Origin: AC-32 sp963736055 | Lineage (GTDB): Bacteria; Actinomycetota; Thermoleophilia; Gaiellales; Gaiellaceae | DNA length: 64,000 bases | Direction of reading: 5' to 3' | NCBI GenBank assembly: GCA_963736055.1 | Contig: CAVTNM010000008.1 | Location: 992,001 to 1,056,000 of the forward strand | Program-made: the position numbers and the translations under genes | The notes under the pieces: generated by a model | Database searches by the model: none | Told to the model about the DNA's origin: nothing | Seen by the model: only the letters and a program-made list of their open reading frames with translations | Part shown: piece by piece, positions 63,125 through 64,000 of the stretch | How positions within the stretch are numbered: position 1 is the stretch's first letter | Layout of the letters: each line of letters starts with the position of its first letter

Positions 63125-64000
63125 GCGAGCGTCTCGTTGAAGGGTCGCGTGAGGGTGAGCTGGACGTCGCGCAGGGCGCGGGTCCTGAAGGCGGCCTCGC
63201 AGAAGGCGAGATAGAAGTCCCAGGTCCGCTCGAAGCGCTCGTCGTACCCGAGCCCGCGCACCTCGGGGAGGTGTGCGTAGAAGCTCTCGCGCCAGCGCCG
63301 GAGCGTCTCGGCGTAATGGCCGCCGATCTCGTCGAGCTCGTGCACCATCAGCCGCGAGCTCCTCGCCATCGCGGTCGTGAGCGCGCTCAGGGAGGGGATC
63401 AGGCAGCCCGGGAAGACGTAGCGCTCGATCCAGTCCGGCGAGCGGCGGTAGCGGTCCCAGCGCTCGTCCGGCACGAGGATCGTCTGGACGCAGGCGACGC
63501 CGCCGGGCTCCAGCAGCCGGTCGATCGAGGCGAAGTAGGTCGGGAACTGGCGCTCGCCGATCGCCTCGAGCATCTCGATCGAGGCCACCTTGGTGTAGCT
63601 GCCGCGATGCACCCGGTAGTCCTCCTCGAGGATGCGGACGTCGAGCCCGGCCGTGCGCTCACGCGCCGCGCGCTGCCTGCTCGGACGAGATCGTGAGCCC
63701 CGTCACGCCGCAGCCGTACTCCTCGGCTGCGAGCCGCGCGAAGCCACCCCAGCCGCAGCCGATCTCCAGCACGCGGTCGCCGGGCCCGAGGCGGAGGCGG
63801 TCGCAGATCCGCCGGTACTTGCGGCGCTGCGCCTCGGCGAGCGGCTCGCCGGGGTGCTCGAAGATCGCGCACGAATAGGTCATCGTCTCGTCCAGCATCA
63901 GGCGCGAAGAGCTCGTTGCCGAGGTCGTAGTGGTAGGCGATGTTGCGCCGCGCGCCGGGGAGGCCGTTGCGCCGGTTCAGCCGCGGGCGCGCCTCGAGCA
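63121..64000 (-). CDS. Cyclopropane-fatty-acid synthase-like methyltransferase (first copy; partial, two frameshifts)
   Basis: The N-terminus lies beyond the right edge. Visible parts: NIAYHYDLGNELFALMLDET with YSCAIFEHPGEPL, the SAM motif VLEIGCGWGGFARLAAEEYG, SIEMLEAIGERQFPTYFASI, the Cys-containing YVFPGCLIPSLSAL and WDFYLAFCEAAFR. One-base shifts occur near 63900 (after NELFA) and 63665 (after SEQAA). The domain order is that of Cfa. It transfers a methyl(ene) from SAM to unsaturated phospholipid acyl chains. The end overlaps the PlsC-like start by 4 bases. Confidence 0.85.

Overview
The window is a GC-rich, densely packed bacterial chromosome segment. Many starts are GTG and many neighbouring genes overlap by 1-30 bases (ATGA/GTGA junctions). 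A caa3-type oxidase, a probable F420-dependent luciferase-like enzyme, a cyclase-AAA-LuxR regulator, and DUF4389, DUF2007 and DUF6510 proteins point to a soil actinomycete, most likely class Thermoleophilia (Gaiellales/Solirubrobacterales). This placement is inferred from gene content only. I saw no rRNA, tRNA, insertion sequence, prophage or CRISPR.

Layout. 1-2.4 kb: partial secreted Fn3-like protein and an amidase. 2.4-6.3 kb: ctaC-ctaD-ctaB and a 39-residue membrane microprotein. 6.3-18.4 kb: a reductive pyrimidine (uracil/thymine) catabolic island with omega-aminotransferase, semialdehyde dehydrogenase, dihydropyrimidinase, THI5-like ABC importer, ureidopropionase-type amidohydrolase and, beyond a small exporter gene, an F420-type LLM oxidoreductase. 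18.4-20.9 kb: amino-acid-type ABC importer coupled to the LLM gene. 21-26.8 kb: small conserved proteins, a Gfo/Idh oxidoreductase and a MacB/FtsX-type ABC exporter. 27-35 kb: large LuxR-type regulator, UspA, UbiB-like kinase, and a molybdopterin oxidoreductase/FNR/DUF6510/lactonase operon.

35-41.6 kb: surface-protein region. A membrane-tethered winged-helix regulator diverges from three secreted or anchored proteins, the last being a 677-residue protein with six chaplin-like repeats. 41.6-44.5 kb: a compact methylamine-dehydrogenase-like module made of a CcdA-like/beta-propeller fusion, a Cys-rich TAT-exported light-chain-like protein and a MauE-thioredoxin fusion. The CcdA-like gene has an in-frame TGA where a conserved Cys is expected, followed by a SECIS-like hairpin.

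44.5-58.2 kb: M14-type peptidase, adenylate cyclase, saccharopine-dehydrogenase-like protein, P1 peptidase, then one long operon of acetylpolyamine deacetylase, M28 peptidase, LD-carboxypeptidase and a five-gene oligopeptide importer. 58.4-64 kb: HemL-like aminotransferase, aldo/keto reductase, and a lipid module (two Cfa-type methyltransferases, PlsC, DUF1295).

About fifteen otherwise intact genes carry single-base frameshifts, often at G/C runs. The simplest reading is residual indel error in the assembly; I annotate those genes across the frameshift and treat none as a pseudogene.
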